This document shows positions 26,786 to 36,992 of a stretch of 64,000 nucleotides of DNA, in pieces. The DNA lies in the NCBI RefSeq assembly GCF_014211915.1, contig NZ_CP060039.1, forward strand, positions 3,286,001-3,350,000, read 5' to 3'. How positions within the stretch are numbered: position 1 is the first letter of the stretch; each line of letters opens with the position of its first letter. The translations under genes and the position numbers were made by a program. This DNA is from Burkholderia cenocepacia. GTDB taxonomy: Bacteria > Pseudomonadota > Gammaproteobacteria > Burkholderiales > Burkholderiaceae. The notes under the pieces were generated by a model. That model made no database searches and was not told the DNA's origin. It saw nothing but the letters and a program-made list of their open reading frames with translations.

Positions 26786-26953
26786 ATGGCAAAAGGCGCC
26801 CGCGACAAGATCAAGCTTGAGTCGACCGCTGGTACGGGTCACTTCTACACGACCACGAAGAACAAGCGCAACATGCCGGAAAAGATGGCGATCAAGAAGT
26901 TCGATCCCGTCGTCCGCAAGCATGTGGAATACAAAGAAACCAAGATCAAGTAA
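26786..26953 (+). CDS. rpmG: 50S ribosomal protein L33
   Basis: A 55-residue protein, [20 protein letters not shown] and [20 protein letters not shown], ending EYKETKIK. It matches the zinc-free type of L33, since the CxxC pairs are absent. It begins after AAGGAGCACAATC, 17 bases after rpmB, and is the last gene of the pair, followed by a terminator. Confidence 0.96.
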   Translation: MAKGARDKIKLESTAGTGHFYTTTKNKRNMPEKMAIKKFDPVVRKHVEYKETKIK

Positions 26954-26983
26954 TCTCCGGTTTCTGCCAGCCTGACGGCGACC

Positions 26984-27013
26984 GAAAAGCCCCGCACATG
27001 CGGGGCTTTTTGT
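26984..27013 (+). terminator. terminator after rpmG
   Basis: AGCCCCGC (26988-26995) and GCGGGGCT (27000-27007) enclose a four-base loop and are followed by TTTTTGTTTT. Confidence 0.85.
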
Positions 27014-27123
27014 TTTGCGCGTGTTTTGCGCGCACGCTCGAGCCCGACGCGGTATGCTCTCCCCTTCCGCGGCCACGGTCGCCGGAACGCACAAGATCAA
27101 AAGCGTAACGATGGAGATGCAGC

Positions 27124-28710
27124 ATGAAATTCGACGTGGCGATCGTCGGCAGCGGCCTGGCAGGGCTGTCGGTCGCACTCAACCTGGCCAGCACGCGACG
27201 TGTCGCACTGATCGCGAAACGTTCGATGATGGAGGGGGCGAGCGATAACGCTCAGGGCGGCATCGCGGCGGTCCTCGACTCGGCGGACAGCATCGAGAAC
27301 CACGTCGACGACACGCTGGTCGCCGGTGGCGGCCTGTGCGACGAAGGCGCGACGCGCTACATCGTCGAGCACGGCCGCGAAGCCATCGAATGGCTGATCT
27401 CGCAAGGCGTCCCGTTCACGAAGGACGACGCGGCCGAACTCGGCTTTCACCTGACGCGCGAAGGCGGCCACAGCCACCGGCGGATCATCCATGCGGCCGA
27501 TGCGACCGGCCATGCGGTGCTCGCGACGCTGTCGGAGCGGGCGCGCCAGCATCCGAACATCACGTTCTTCGAAAACCACCATGCGATCGACCTGATCACG
27601 TCCGACCGGCTCGGCCTGCCCGGCCGCCGCTGTCACGGCCTGTATGCGCTCGACGTCGACAACGACCGCACGATCACGATCGAGGCGCCGCACACCGTGC
27701 TCGCCACCGGCGGCGCCGGCAAGGTCTACCTGTACACGACGAACCCCGACACCGCGACCGGCGACGGCATCGCGATGGCATGGCGGGCGGGCTGCCGCGT
27801 GTCGAACATGGAATTCATCCAGTTCCACCCGACCTGCCTGTTCCATCCGTATGCGAAGTCGTTCCTGATTTCGGAGGCCGTGCGCGGCGAAGGCGGCCTG
27901 CTGAAGCTGCCCGACGGCACCCGCTTCATGCCCTCGCACGATCCGCGCGCGGAGCTCGCGCCGCGCGACATCGTCGCGCGCGCGATCGACTTCGAGATCA
28001 AGAAGCGCGGGATCGACTGCGTGTATCTCGACATCAGCCATCAGCCGGAAGCGTTCCTGCGCGAACACTTCCCGATGATTCATGCGCGCTGCCTCGAATT
28101 CGGCATCGACATCGCGAAACAGCCGATTCCCGTCGTGCCGGCCGCGCACTATACGTGCGGCGGCGTCGTCACCGATCTCGCAGGGCGCACCGATCTCGCC
28201 GGCCTGTATGCGGTCGGCGAAACGTCGTACACGGGGCTGCACGGCGCGAACCGGCTCGCGAGCAACTCGCTGCTCGAATGTCTCGTGATCGGCCGCGCGG
28301 CAGCCGAGGCGATCGAGGCGGCCGGCTTCGACGCCGACACGCCGGCCACGCTGCCCGCGTGGGACGAAAGCCGTGTGTCGGATGCGGACGAGGAAGTCGT
28401 CGTCGCACACAACTGGGACGAACTGCGCCGCCTGATGTGGAACTATGTCGGCATCGTGCGCACCGACAAGCGCCTCGAACGCGCGAAACATCGCCTGTCG
28501 CTGCTGCGCGACGAAATCCACGAGTACTACGCGAACTTCCGCGTGACACGCGATCTGCTCGAACTGCGCAACCTGGTCGACGTGGCCACGCTGATCGTCA
28601 AGAGTGCGCACTCCCGCCGCGAAAGCCGCGGGTTGCACTACAGCCGCGACTGGCCGCATACGCTGCCGAAGGCGTTGCCGAGCGTGCTCACGCCGCGCGT
28701 GCGCCGCTGA
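27124..28710 (+). CDS. nadB: L-aspartate oxidase
   Basis: A 528-residue FAD flavoprotein that oxidises L-aspartate to iminoaspartate, the first step of NAD synthesis. The FAD motif [19 protein letters not shown] is at about residues 4-22, [20 protein letters not shown] (the NAQGGIA succinate-dehydrogenase-type motif) at about 40-59, [14 protein letters not shown] and HPTCL in the active site, and [20 protein letters not shown] near 375-394. The product is used by NadA, encoded convergently downstream. The C-terminal helical domain (about 430-520) is complete. Confidence 0.96.
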   Translation: MKFDVAIVGSGLAGLSVALNLASTRRVALIAKRSMMEGASDNAQGGIAAVLDSADSIENHVDDTLVAGGGLCDEGATRYIVEHGREAIEWLISQGVPFTKDDAAELGFHLTREGGHSHRRIIHAADATGHAVLATLSERARQHPNITFFENHHAIDLITSDRLGLPGRRCHGLYALDVDNDRTITIEAPHTVLATGGAGKVYLYTTNPDTATGDGIAMAWRAGCRVSNMEFIQFHPTCLFHPYAKSFLISEAVRGEGGLLKLPDGTRFMPSHDPRAELAPRDIVARAIDFEIKKRGIDCVYLDISHQPEAFLREHFPMIHARCLEFGIDIAKQPIPVVPAAHYTCGGVVTDLAGRTDLAGLYAVGETSYTGLHGANRLASNSLLECLVIGRAAAEAIEAAGFDADTPATLPAWDESRVSDADEEVVVAHNWDELRRLMWNYVGIVRTDKRLERAKHRLSLLRDEIHEYYANFRVTRDLLELRNLVDVATLIVKSAHSRRESRGLHYSRDWPHTLPKALPSVLTPRVRR

Positions 28711-28748
28711 GCGGCGCGCCGCCCTGCCCGGCGGCGGCCGCAGCACAA

Positions 28749-28786
28749 GAAAAAAGCCGTTGGCGTTTGCGCGCCAACGGCTTTTT
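28749..28786. terminator. bidirectional terminator between nadB and nadC
   Basis: AGCCGTTGGCG (28755-28765) and CGCCAACGGCT (28772-28782) form a perfect 11-bp stem flanked by A-run and T-run, so it can stop both convergent transcripts. Confidence 0.85.
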
Positions 28787-28807
28787 GTCTGATCGGATGA
28801 CGTTCGG

Positions 28808-29689
28808 TCAGTCGACGATTCGCATCGAATAGTCGGTCGCCCGCACGTCCTTCGTCAGCGCGCCGATCGAGATCCGATCGACGCCCGTCTCCGCGAACGC
28901 ACGCACCGTATCGAAATTGACGCCGCCGGAGACTTCGAGCACGGCCTTGCCCTCCGCCACGCGCACCGCTTCGCGCATCATGTCGAGCGTGAAGTTGTCG
29001 AGCAGCACCGACTGCGCGCGATGCGCGAGCGCCGTGTCGAGCTGCGCGAGCGTCTCGACTTCGATCTGCACCGGCACACCTGACTCCAGCGCGAACGCCG
29101 CATCGAGCGCCTCGCCGACACCGCCTGCCGCCGCGATGTGGTTCTCCTTGATCAGGATGCCGTCGTACAGCGCGAGCCGCTGGTTCTCGCCGCCGCCCAC
29201 GCGCACTGCGTACTTCTGCGCGAGCCGCAGCCCCGGCAGCGTCTTGCGCGTATCGAGGATCTTCGCGCGCGTGCCTTCGACGCGCTCGACGTAACGGCGC
29301 GTCGCCGTCGCGACACCCGACAGCAGTTGCAGGAAGTTCAGCCCGTTGCGCTCGGCCGTCAGCAGCGCACGAGCGGGCCCTTCGAGTTCGCAGACGGTCG
29401 AATCAGCCGTCATCCGGTCGCCTTCGCGATAGCGCCATTGCACGACGATCGACGGATCGATCCGGGCGATCACGCCCTCGAACCACGGTACACCGCACAG
29501 CACGGCTTCCTCGCGCACGATGATCCGCGCGCGGCGGCGCTCGCCGGCCGGCACGAGCCGCCCGGTCTGGTCGCCGGTGCCGACGTCTTCGGCGATCGCG
29601 TCGGCCACGTTGCGCGCGATCGCTTCGCCGAATGCCGCGCCGTACTGGGCGCGGACGGCTTCGAACAGCGGGGATACGGCGTTGCTCAT
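28808..29689 (-). CDS. nadC: nicotinate-nucleotide diphosphorylase (carboxylating)
   Basis: A 293-residue enzyme turning quinolinate and PRPP into nicotinate mononucleotide. Visible motifs: [10 protein letters not shown] (about residues 30-39), [19 protein letters not shown] (about 104-122), [20 protein letters not shown] (about 137-156) and [22 protein letters not shown]. The last includes the conserved GGGENHR-like loop and KENH. Start at 29689 overlaps the nadA stop (ATGA), so translation is coupled. It completes the pathway with nadA and nadB. Confidence 0.96.
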   Translation of the reverse strand: MSNAVSPLFEAVRAQYGAAFGEAIARNVADAIAEDVGTGDQTGRLVPAGERRRARIIVREEAVLCGVPWFEGVIARIDPSIVVQWRYREGDRMTADSTVCELEGPARALLTAERNGLNFLQLLSGVATATRRYVERVEGTRAKILDTRKTLPGLRLAQKYAVRVGGGENQRLALYDGILIKENHIAAAGGVGEALDAAFALESGVPVQIEVETLAQLDTALAHRAQSVLLDNFTLDMMREAVRVAEGKAVLEVSGGVNFDTVRAFAETGVDRISIGALTKDVRATDYSMRIVD

Positions 29690-30828
29690 GCCGCCCCCAC
29701 GTTCGCGAACAGCGACTGGTCGCGCTGCAGATCGCCGCTCGCCTGCACACGCTTCTTGTGCGCGGCCGCGAATTCGAGCATCCGGTCGATCGGCAAACGC
29801 GCACGCTCGCCGATCGCGGGATCGACGAAGATCTCGTTGTGACCGCGTTCGAGCACGTCGGCGAGGTTCGCGAGGCCGTTCATCGCCATCCACGGGCAGT
29901 GCGCGCAGCTCTTGCAGGTCGCGCTGTTGCCGGCCGTCGGCGCGGCAATGAAGGTCTTGCCGGGCGCGGCCAGCTGCATCTTGTGCAGGATGCCGAGATC
30001 CGTCGCGACGATGAAACGCTTCGCATCGAACTTGACGGCCGCGTCGATCAATTGCGTGGTCGAACCGACGACATCGGCCTGCGCGACGACGTTTTCCGGC
30101 GACTCGGGGTGGACGAGCACCTTCGCGTCCGGATATTCGGCGCGCAGCAGGTCGAGCTCGATGCCCTTGAATTCGTCGTGGACGAGACACGAGCCCTGCC
30201 ACAGCAGCATGTCCGCGCCGGTCTTCTTCTGGATATAGCTGCCGAGATGACGGTCCGGCGCCCAGATGATCTTTTCGCCGCGTGCATGCAGGTCCGCCAC
30301 GATCTCGAGACCGATCGACGACGTGACCATCCAGTCCGCGCGCGCCTTCACGGCCGCGCTGGTGTTCGCGTAGACGACGACGGTACGGTCCGGATGCGCA
30401 TCGCAGAACGCCGAGAATTCGTCGACCGGGCAGCCGAGGTCGAGCGAACAGGTCGCGTCGAGATCGGGCATCAGGATCCGTTTGTTCGGGCTCAGGATCT
30501 TCGCGGTTTCGCCCATGAAGCGCACGCCGGCAACGACCAGTGTCTGAGCGTCGTGATCGCGGCCGAAGCGGGCCATTTCGAGCGAATCGGCCACGCAGCC
30601 GCCCGTTTCGTCGGCCAGTTCCTGCAGTTCGGCATCCACGTAGTAGTGGGCGACGAGCACGGCCTTTTCACGGGCGAGCAGCGCCTTGATGCGTGCCTTC
30701 AGCGCAGCGCGCTCCTCGGCGGACGGCGCGTCGGGCACCTTGGCCCATGCCTGTCCGACGCCGCACACGGTCCCTGCTGCGACGGGCCGGTCGTACTCGA
30801 CGGGTTTGATCGTCGATTGCATCTCCAT
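29686..30828 (-). CDS. nadA: quinolinate synthase
   Basis: A 380-residue 4Fe-4S enzyme condensing iminoaspartate and dihydroxyacetone phosphate to quinolinate. Likely cluster cysteines lie in [17 protein letters not shown] (about residues 120-136) and [13 protein letters not shown] (about 305-318). The repeats [12 protein letters not shown] and [14 protein letters not shown] are conserved. It is first in the nadA-nadC unit. A pair of near-palindromes upstream (30839-30914) is a likely operator region. Confidence 0.95.
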   Translation of the reverse strand: MEMQSTIKPVEYDRPVAAGTVCGVGQAWAKVPDAPSAEERAALKARIKALLAREKAVLVAHYYVDAELQELADETGGCVADSLEMARFGRDHDAQTLVVAGVRFMGETAKILSPNKRILMPDLDATCSLDLGCPVDEFSAFCDAHPDRTVVVYANTSAAVKARADWMVTSSIGLEIVADLHARGEKIIWAPDRHLGSYIQKKTGADMLLWQGSCLVHDEFKGIELDLLRAEYPDAKVLVHPESPENVVAQADVVGSTTQLIDAAVKFDAKRFIVATDLGILHKMQLAAPGKTFIAAPTAGNSATCKSCAHCPWMAMNGLANLADVLERGHNEIFVDPAIGERARLPIDRMLEFAAAHKKRVQASGDLQRDQSLFANVGAA

Positions 30829-30838
30829 ATCTCCTGTC

Positions 30839-30914
30839 GACCCAAGTTAGCGCTTCAGCGCTTACTTGGGTCCCATGCATAGCAGTCGGCCGGAGTGAAT
30901 GCTTCAACACTTAC
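30839..30914 (-). promoter_or_regulatory. paired near-palindromic operator candidates upstream of nadA
   Basis: Site A, GTTAGCGCTTCAGCGCTTAC (30846-30865), and site B, GTGAATGCTTCAACACTTAC (30895-30914), share 15 of 20 positions and are 49 bp apart centre to centre. Site A is nearly perfectly palindromic and sits inside a larger hairpin with GACCCAAGT/ACTTGGGTC arms (30839-30847, 30864-30872). It begins 11 bases upstream of the nadA start codon. The regulator is not identified. Confidence 0.5.
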
Positions 30915-30978
30915 ACCGGCCCCAAGCCTCATACCAATCCCGGTGCTGCCGATCCGTCAAAAACCGGCGGCCCAAATG

Positions 30979-31003
30979 AAAAAACCCCGCCAACGCGGGG
31001 TTT
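30979..31003 (-). terminator. terminator after the desaturase gene
   Basis: AACCCCGC (30983-30990) and GCGGGGTT (30995-31002) with a CAAC loop; on the minus strand it is followed by TTTT. It lies 32 bases after the desaturase stop. Confidence 0.75.
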
Positions 31004-31034
31004 GTGACGTCCTGAGATTCTAATCGATTTCGAA

Positions 31035-32231
31035 TCAGGCGTAGCGACGCAGGCGTGTCGCGAATTCCTGCAGCGCCTTGATGCCGCTTTGTTCTGCGCG
31101 GTGGCACCAATCCTGCAATTGCGCGAGAAGCTGTTCGCGCGACGCGGTCGAACGATCCCAGATCGCGGCGAGATCCTGGCGCAGCTGGAAGTACGTATGC
31201 AGCTTCTGGCTGTTCGCGAAGATTTCCGGCAGCAGCTTCTTCTGCGGCTCGTCGAGGCCGTCGGCGTCCTTGTGGAACCACTTGCGCGCGCCGCGCATCA
31301 ACTGGTACTTCTCGCTCGAACCGAGTTCCTTCAGGTGCGCGAGCTCCTGGCGGTACGCACGCTTCACGGCCTTGCCGTAACGCGCCATCACTTCGTAGCG
31401 GTTCGACAGCACGGCCTGCAGCGTTTCCTGGTCGAGCACCGTCTTCGGCTTGTTCAGGCGCGGCGTCGGCGCGACCTTCTTCACCTTCGCGAGACCGAAT
31501 GCCGACATGATGCGGATGTACATCCAGCCGATGTCGAACTCGTACCACTTGTTCGACAGCTTCGCCGACGTCGCGAACGTGTGATGGTTGTTGTGCAGCT
31601 CTTCGCCGCCGATCACGATGCCCCACGGGAACAGGTTCGTGCTCGCGTCGGCCGAGTTGAAGTTGCGATAGCCCCAGAAGTGACCGAAGCCGTTGACGAC
31701 GCCCGCCGCCCAAAACGGGATCCACACCATCTGCACGGCCCACACGGTCAGGCCGAGCACGCCGAACAGCGCGACGTCGATCACCATCATCATGCTGATG
31801 CCGAGAATCGGGTACTTCGAGTAGACGTTGCGCTCGAGCCAGTCATTCGGCGTGCCGTGGCTGAACTTGCGCATCGTCTCTTCGTTCTTCGCTTCCGCGC
31901 GATACAGCTCGGCGCCCTCGAGGAACACCTTCCAGATGCCGCGCGTCTGCGGGCTGTGCGGATCTTCCTCGGTCTCGCACTTCGCGTGGTGCTTGCGGTG
32001 AATCGCGGCCCACTGGCCAGTCAGCATGCCGGTGGTCATCCACAGCCAGAAACGGAAGAAGTGGCTCGCGATCGGATGCAGCTCCAGCGCGCGGTGCGCC
32101 TGGCAGCGGTGCAGGTAGACGGTCACGCCGATGATCGTGACGTGCGTGACGGCGAGCGCGAACAACGCGACCTGCCACCACGAAAAACGCAGGAGCCCGT
32201 GGGAAAGAAAATCGAGCAGGGAATTCAACAA
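31035..32231 (-). CDS. membrane fatty acid desaturase (delta-9 acyl type)
   Basis: A 398-residue integral membrane desaturase. The three histidine boxes that hold the di-iron site are seen: HRCQAH (about residues 41-46), HRKHH (about 78-82) and HNNHH (about 213-217), interleaved with hydrophobic segments. The first, HxxxxH, and the other two, HxxHH, match acyl-lipid/acyl-CoA desaturases. It would introduce a double bond into membrane acyl chains, useful in cold adaptation. A long C-terminal hydrophilic tail (about residues 260-398) is a feature of the betaproteobacterial group. Confidence 0.9.
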   Translation of the reverse strand: MLNSLLDFLSHGLLRFSWWQVALFALAVTHVTIIGVTVYLHRCQAHRALELHPIASHFFRFWLWMTTGMLTGQWAAIHRKHHAKCETEEDPHSPQTRGIWKVFLEGAELYRAEAKNEETMRKFSHGTPNDWLERNVYSKYPILGISMMMVIDVALFGVLGLTVWAVQMVWIPFWAAGVVNGFGHFWGYRNFNSADASTNLFPWGIVIGGEELHNNHHTFATSAKLSNKWYEFDIGWMYIRIMSAFGLAKVKKVAPTPRLNKPKTVLDQETLQAVLSNRYEVMARYGKAVKRAYRQELAHLKELGSSEKYQLMRGARKWFHKDADGLDEPQKKLLPEIFANSQKLHTYFQLRQDLAAIWDRSTASREQLLAQLQDWCHRAEQSGIKALQEFATRLRRYA

Positions 32232-32446
32232 GGCAGTTACCTGTGATGAGAGCGACGCCGCACCGGCGTCAGAAGAATGAAAGCATACCGCGTGTAGACC
32301 AGAATTTTACTTCAACCGTTCCAAGTCTTTGTAAAAAATGAATATTTTCTTGCCCTGACGCAATCCGCGCGGTCCATGTCCGGACTGGGAAAGGCCCGCG
32401 ATCCGGTTTCGACCGCGGAATCGGTACGATTGACCGCCCGTGGCCG

Positions 32447-33832
32447 CTACGCCGCCGGCGCGCGCCCGTCCAGCGCACCATTGGCAAGCGCCGGATCGAG
32501 CCCGGCCGCCACGCCCGCCGCCGCGGGAAAGCCGTCCGGCAGCCCGACCACGCGCACTTCGCGCTGCGGAAACGGAATCGAGATCCCGTGCTCGCTGAAC
32601 AGCCGCCAGATGTTGCGGTTCACGCTCGAGCGCACGCCCGATGTCCCTTTCGCCGAATCCTCGATCCAGAAACCGAGCTCCAGATCGATGCCGTCCGCGC
32701 CGAACCCCACGAGGTACGGCGTCGGCGCCGGCTCGGCCAGCACGCGCGGCACGTCCGTCGCGGCGTCGGCGAGCAACGCGAGTGCCTGCTCGACGTCGCT
32801 CGTGTACGCGACCTGCACCGCGACTTTCGCGTAGCCGCGCGTCAGGTATGACGACTGGTTCTGCACGACGTCGGTGATCAGCTTCTCGTTCGGGATCAGC
32901 GTCTCGTTGCCGTCGAGGCCGCGCACGACCGTGTAGCGCGTGCGGATCTGCGTGACGACGCCCTGCAGCCCGCCGACGCTGATCGCATCGCCGAGCCGCA
33001 GCGAGCGGTCGAGCAGGATGATGAAGCCCGACACGTAGTTGCTGGCGATCTTCTGCAGCCCGAATCCGAGGCCGACGCCCACCGCGCCGCCGAACACGCC
33101 GAGCACCGTCACGTCGATGCCGACCAGCGACAGCCCGATCAGGATCGCCGCGAACACGAGCAGCGCACGGCCGACCCGCGACAGCACGACCTTCAGATTC
33201 GCGTCGAGCGTGCTCGCGCGCGACAGGCGATCCTCGAGCACCGAGCCGAGCCACATCGCGACCATCAGCGTCACGCACACCCACAGCGCGCCGGAGATCA
33301 CCGACAGCAGCGTGAGGTGCGCGGTCGCGACCCGGAACTGCACGCTGTCGAGCCAACCCAGCACGTCGCGCTGGATACCGAGCACGGTCATCACCATCGC
33401 GGCCCACACGACGGTCGACACGATCTTCTCGACGATCGACAGCCACGCGTGCGTGTGGCCGTCGCGCGCGAACACGCGCCGCGCGAAGAAGAACAGCACG
33501 TAGATCAGCCCGATGCCGAACAGCGGCACGAGCGCGAGCGACAGCAGCGACGTCGACATGAACGGGTCGAACGCGAGCTGCGCGCCGCCGACGAACACGC
33601 TGCCGAACAGCGGAAACAACGCACGTTTCAGGCTTTGCGCGCCCGCGCCGGGCGCACGCCCGGCCGCCCGGCGCCGTGCATCGATCCGGCCGTGCACGAA
33701 GCGCGCCGCCACCCACGCGAAACACAGCGCACCGATGAGGATCGCCGCCTGCCAGATCATCACCGGCTGGTGGAAATCGCGAATCACCGATTCCAGCCGG
33801 TGCGACAGCAGGCGGCTCTGCAAATTCTCCAT
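32447..33832 (-). CDS. MscS family mechanosensitive channel
   Basis: A 461-residue channel with about five hydrophobic segments before the MscS core. The pore-helix and beta domain run from GLVGIDVTVLGVFGGAVGVG (as SLVGIDVT, about residue 242) through LQKIASNYVSGFIILLDRSL (about 266-285) to GDAISVGGLQGVVTQIRTRY and IPNEKLITDVVQN. It should open under membrane tension to release solutes. The C-terminal domain is about 150 residues and ends in an Ala-rich tail. Larger than E. coli MscS (286 aa); of YbdG/MscM size. Confidence 0.9.
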   Translation of the reverse strand: MENLQSRLLSHRLESVIRDFHQPVMIWQAAILIGALCFAWVAARFVHGRIDARRRAAGRAPGAGAQSLKRALFPLFGSVFVGGAQLAFDPFMSTSLLSLALVPLFGIGLIYVLFFFARRVFARDGHTHAWLSIVEKIVSTVVWAAMVMTVLGIQRDVLGWLDSVQFRVATAHLTLLSVISGALWVCVTLMVAMWLGSVLEDRLSRASTLDANLKVVLSRVGRALLVFAAILIGLSLVGIDVTVLGVFGGAVGVGLGFGLQKIASNYVSGFIILLDRSLRLGDAISVGGLQGVVTQIRTRYTVVRGLDGNETLIPNEKLITDVVQNQSSYLTRGYAKVAVQVAYTSDVEQALALLADAATDVPRVLAEPAPTPYLVGFGADGIDLELGFWIEDSAKGTSGVRSSVNRNIWRLFSEHGISIPFPQREVRVVGLPDGFPAAAGVAAGLDPALANGALDGRAPAA

Positions 33833-33850
33833 CGTCCGTCCGGGCAGTCG

Positions 33851-35116
33851 TTACTGCGCGGCGCGGCGCTCGAGCACCGCGGCGAAGAAGCCGTCGGTCG
33901 CGTGACGGTGCGGCCACAGCGACAGGTAGTCGCCCGTCTCGAGCTCGATGCGCTGGTCGGCCAGCACCTGCTGCGCCGGCACCAGCGTGAACTCCGGATG
34001 ATCGGCCAGGAACTGTTCGACGATGCGCTCGTTCTCGGCGTCGAGCACGCTGCAGGTCGCGTAGACGAGCCGGCCGCCCTTTTTCACGAGTCGCGCGGCG
34101 CTCGCGAGGATCGACGCCTGCTTCGGCGTCAGTTCGTCGATCGCCGTGCGCGTCTGGCGCCACTTCAGGTCCGGATTGCGGCGCAGCGTGCCGAGGCCGC
34201 TGCACGGCGCGTCCACCAGCACGCGGTCGATCTTGCCGGCGAGCCGCTTGATCTTCGCGTCGTGCTCGCTGTCGATCAGCACCGGGTTCACGTTCGACAG
34301 CCCGCTGCGCGCAAGGCGCGGCTTCAGCTTCGCGAGACGCTTCTCCGAGATGTCGAACGCATAGAGGCGCCCGGTCGAGCGCATCATCGCACCGAGTGCA
34401 AGCGTCTTGCCACCCGCGCCCGCACAGAAATCGACGACCATCTCGCCGCGGCGCGGCGCGACCAGCGAGCACAGCAGCTGGCTACCTTCGTCCTGCACCT
34501 CGATCGCGCCTTCCTCGAACAGCTTCAGGCGCGTCAGCGCCGGCTTGCCGACCACGCGCACGCCGAACGGCGCGAACGGCGTCGCGCCCGCTTCGATGCC
34601 GCTCACCCGCAGCGCTTCGATCACCTGGTCACGGCTCGCCTTCTGCGCGTTGGCACGCAGGTCGAGCGGCGCCGGGTAGTTCAGCGCAGCGGCGAGCTGC
34701 GCGAGTTCCTCGGCGTCGAAACGCTCCGACAGCGCCTGGTGAATCCAGTCGGGCAGGTTCGTGCGAATGCGCACCGGCAGGCTCGTCGGATCGATCTTCG
34801 ACACGTGCTCGAGCCACGCGGACTCGGTGTCGGACAGGAACGGCTTCAGCGCATTGCGCCCCATCGTCTGCATCAGGCCGAGCAGCGTGAGGCGCCGCGC
34901 GGGCGTGCCGGTGCCGCTCTCGGCCAGATGCGAGAACTCCATCTTCCGGCGCAGCACCGCGAACACGGCCTCGGCGATCACGCCGCGCTCCGCATGCCCG
35001 AGCTTCGGGTGCGCACGGAAGAACCGGCTCGTCGTCGCGTCGGCGGGGCCGGCGAACTTCAGCACCTCGGCGAGCAGGGTTTCGGTCTGGCCAATCAGGA
35101 ATCCGTGCAGCTTCAT
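33851..35116 (-). CDS. RsmB/NOP family RNA (cytosine-5) methyltransferase
   Basis: A 421-residue SAM-dependent methyltransferase. The SAM motif VVDFCAGAGGKTLALGAM is at about residues 228-245, DAPCSGLGTLRRNPDLKW (catalytic PC motif) at about 298-315, and YATCSVLDAEN (TC motif) near 348-358. It would methylate a cytosine in 16S rRNA. An N-terminal region of about 110 residues precedes the catalytic core. The exact target (E. coli C967 for RsmB) is inferred. Its start overlaps the purN stop (ATGA, 35113-35116). Confidence 0.88.
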   Translation of the reverse strand: MKLHGFLIGQTETLLAEVLKFAGPADATTSRFFRAHPKLGHAERGVIAEAVFAVLRRKMEFSHLAESGTGTPARRLTLLGLMQTMGRNALKPFLSDTESAWLEHVSKIDPTSLPVRIRTNLPDWIHQALSERFDAEELAQLAAALNYPAPLDLRANAQKASRDQVIEALRVSGIEAGATPFAPFGVRVVGKPALTRLKLFEEGAIEVQDEGSQLLCSLVAPRRGEMVVDFCAGAGGKTLALGAMMRSTGRLYAFDISEKRLAKLKPRLARSGLSNVNPVLIDSEHDAKIKRLAGKIDRVLVDAPCSGLGTLRRNPDLKWRQTRTAIDELTPKQASILASAARLVKKGGRLVYATCSVLDAENERIVEQFLADHPEFTLVPAQQVLADQRIELETGDYLSLWPHRHATDGFFAAVLERRAAQ

Positions 35117-35775
35117 ACGCCCTCACTCGTTTCGGTTTGCGGTTGATCCGCGAAAATCCAGCGCGCCTCTTCGGGCGCGACCACTGCACGACCGTCCTCG
35201 AGGCGCAGGCGCCCTTCGACGAACCAGCGCACCGCACGCGGATACAGCACGTGCTCGACCGTCAGCACGCGTCGCGCGAGCGCGGCCGCGTCGTCGCCGG
35301 CACGCACCGGCACCGCGCCCTGCGCGACGATCGCGCCGCTGTCGAGCTCGGGAATGACGAAATGCACGCTCGCGCCATGCAGCGCGACGCCCGCATCCAG
35401 CGCCTGCTGGTGCGTGTGGATGCCCTTGAAGCTCGGCAGCAGCGACGGATGGATGTTGAGCAGCCGGCCCTCGTATCGTCTGACGAATGCAGGCGTGAGG
35501 ATGCGCATGAAGCCGGCGAGAACGACGAGATCGGGCGCGAAACGGTCGATTTCGGCAGCGAGCGCTGCGTCGAAGCTGTCGCGGCCGTCGAACGACCGGT
35601 GGTCGACCACCGCCGTCGCCACCCCGTGCGACGCGGCAAAAGCCAGTCCGGCCGCATCGGGCCGGTTGGCGATCACGGCGGCAATCTCGGCCGGCCAGCG
35701 TTCCTGCGCGCACGCGCGGACGATGGCCTCCATGTTGCTGCCGCGACCGGAAATCAGGATCACGAGTTTTTTCAT
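35113..35775 (-). CDS. purN: phosphoribosylglycinamide formyltransferase
   Basis: A 220-residue GAR transformylase of purine synthesis using 10-formyl-THF. Motifs: ILISGRGSNMEAIV (about residues 5-18), LAGFMRILTPAFV (about 91-103), the catalytic NIHPSLLPSFKGIHTH (about 112-127) with the essential Asn and His, and VHFVIPELDSGAIVAQ (about 141-156) with the catalytic Asp. It is at the head of a short minus-strand unit with the methyltransferase. Confidence 0.94.
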   Translation of the reverse strand: MKKLVILISGRGSNMEAIVRACAQERWPAEIAAVIANRPDAAGLAFAASHGVATAVVDHRSFDGRDSFDAALAAEIDRFAPDLVVLAGFMRILTPAFVRRYEGRLLNIHPSLLPSFKGIHTHQQALDAGVALHGASVHFVIPELDSGAIVAQGAVPVRAGDDAAALARRVLTVEHVLYPRAVRWFVEGRLRLEDGRAVVAPEEARWIFADQPQTETSEGV

Positions 35776-35839
35776 CCGCGAATTTTACCATTCGCCCTCG
35801 CGTTTCCCGCCTTCTCGGCCGTCGGCCCGCCCGAACGTT

Positions 35840-35845
35840 TATAAT
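35840..35845 (+). promoter_or_regulatory. -10 box upstream of ribF
   Basis: A perfect TATAAT lies 52 bases before the ribF start codon. No good -35 box is seen at 16-18 bases upstream, so the promoter call is partial. Confidence 0.35.
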
Positions 35846-35897
35846 CTTCTGCTTTGCGGCATCCCACCGCCCATTCCCCGACGCTGCATCCGCTATC

Positions 35898-36890
35898 GTG
35901 AAAGTCTTCCGCGGCCTGCCCAACGCCGAGAGCCGCGCCCCGTGCGCGCTGACGATCGGCAACTTCGACGGTGTCCATCGCGGCCACCAGGCCCTGCTCG
36001 CGCGCGTGCGCGCGGCAGCGGACGCGCGCGGCCTGCCCGTGTGCGTGATGACGTTCGAGCCGCACCCGCGCGAATTCTTCAATCCGGCCGGCGCACCGCC
36101 GCGCATCGCGATGCTGCGCGACAAACTGGAAGCGTTGCGCGACCACGGGGTCGACCGCGTCGTCGTCGAGCACTTCAACCACACCTTCGCGAGCCAGTCG
36201 CCGCAGGCGTTCGTCGAACGCACGCTGGTGAACGGGCTGCACACGCGCTGGATGATGGTCGGTGACGATTTCTGCTACGGCGCGAAGCGCGCGGGCACCT
36301 TCGACACGCTGAAGGCGGCCGGCGAGCTGCACGGCTTCGAGGTCGAGCAGATGGGTACGGTGGCCGGCAGCGACGGCACGCGCATTTCCAGCTCCGGCGT
36401 GCGCGCAGCGCTCGCCGCGGGCGATCTCGACGCGGCCGCGCAGGCGCTCGGCCACGGCTACGCGATCAGCGGCCACGTCGCGCACGGGCTGAAGCTCGGC
36501 CGCGATCTCGGCTTCCCGACGCTGAACCTGCCGATCCAGCACAAGCGGCCGGCGCTCGCGGGCATCTTCGTCGTGCAGGTGCACGGCCTCGGCCCCGAGC
36601 CGCTGCCGGGCGTCGCGAGCCTCGGGCTGCGCCCGACCGTCGACGATTCGGGCCGCGTGCTGCTCGAAGTTCATCTGCTCGACTGGCACGGCGACGCGTA
36701 CGGCAAGCTGATCCGTGTCGAATTCCTGAAGAAGCTGCGCGACGAGGCGAAATTCGACGATCTCGAGGCGCTGTCGCGCGCGATCGCGCTGGACGTCGCG
36801 AATGCCCGCGCCTACTTCACCGAACGCGACCATGCGCCGGGCAGCCGCGCGACGGGCTTCGCGACGTCGGCCACCGACCGAATTAGCTGA
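35898..36890 (+). CDS. ribF: bifunctional riboflavin kinase / FAD synthetase
   Basis: A 330-residue enzyme making FMN and FAD. The adenylyltransferase half holds LTIGNFDGVHRGHQALL (about residues 17-33) and MMVGDDFCYGAKRAG (about 119-133), GTRISSSGVRAAL being the nucleotide-binding ISSxxxR motif (about 159-171). The C-terminal kinase half contains GHGYAISGHVAHGLKLGRDL and GFPTLNLP (about 185-215). GTG start. It begins the plus-strand run ribF-ileS-lspA-coaBC-dut. Confidence 0.95.
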   Translation: MKVFRGLPNAESRAPCALTIGNFDGVHRGHQALLARVRAAADARGLPVCVMTFEPHPREFFNPAGAPPRIAMLRDKLEALRDHGVDRVVVEHFNHTFASQSPQAFVERTLVNGLHTRWMMVGDDFCYGAKRAGTFDTLKAAGELHGFEVEQMGTVAGSDGTRISSSGVRAALAAGDLDAAAQALGHGYAISGHVAHGLKLGRDLGFPTLNLPIQHKRPALAGIFVVQVHGLGPEPLPGVASLGLRPTVDDSGRVLLEVHLLDWHGDAYGKLIRVEFLKKLRDEAKFDDLEALSRAIALDVANARAYFTERDHAPGSRATGFATSATDRIS

Positions 36891-36992
36891 TCCGGACGGC
36901 GGCGCCTCGCGCCGCACCCTCGCGCCGCCCTCGCGCGCGCCTACCCGATTCACGACGCCCGAGCGTCCCCCGATTTAGATAGCGATCCCATC

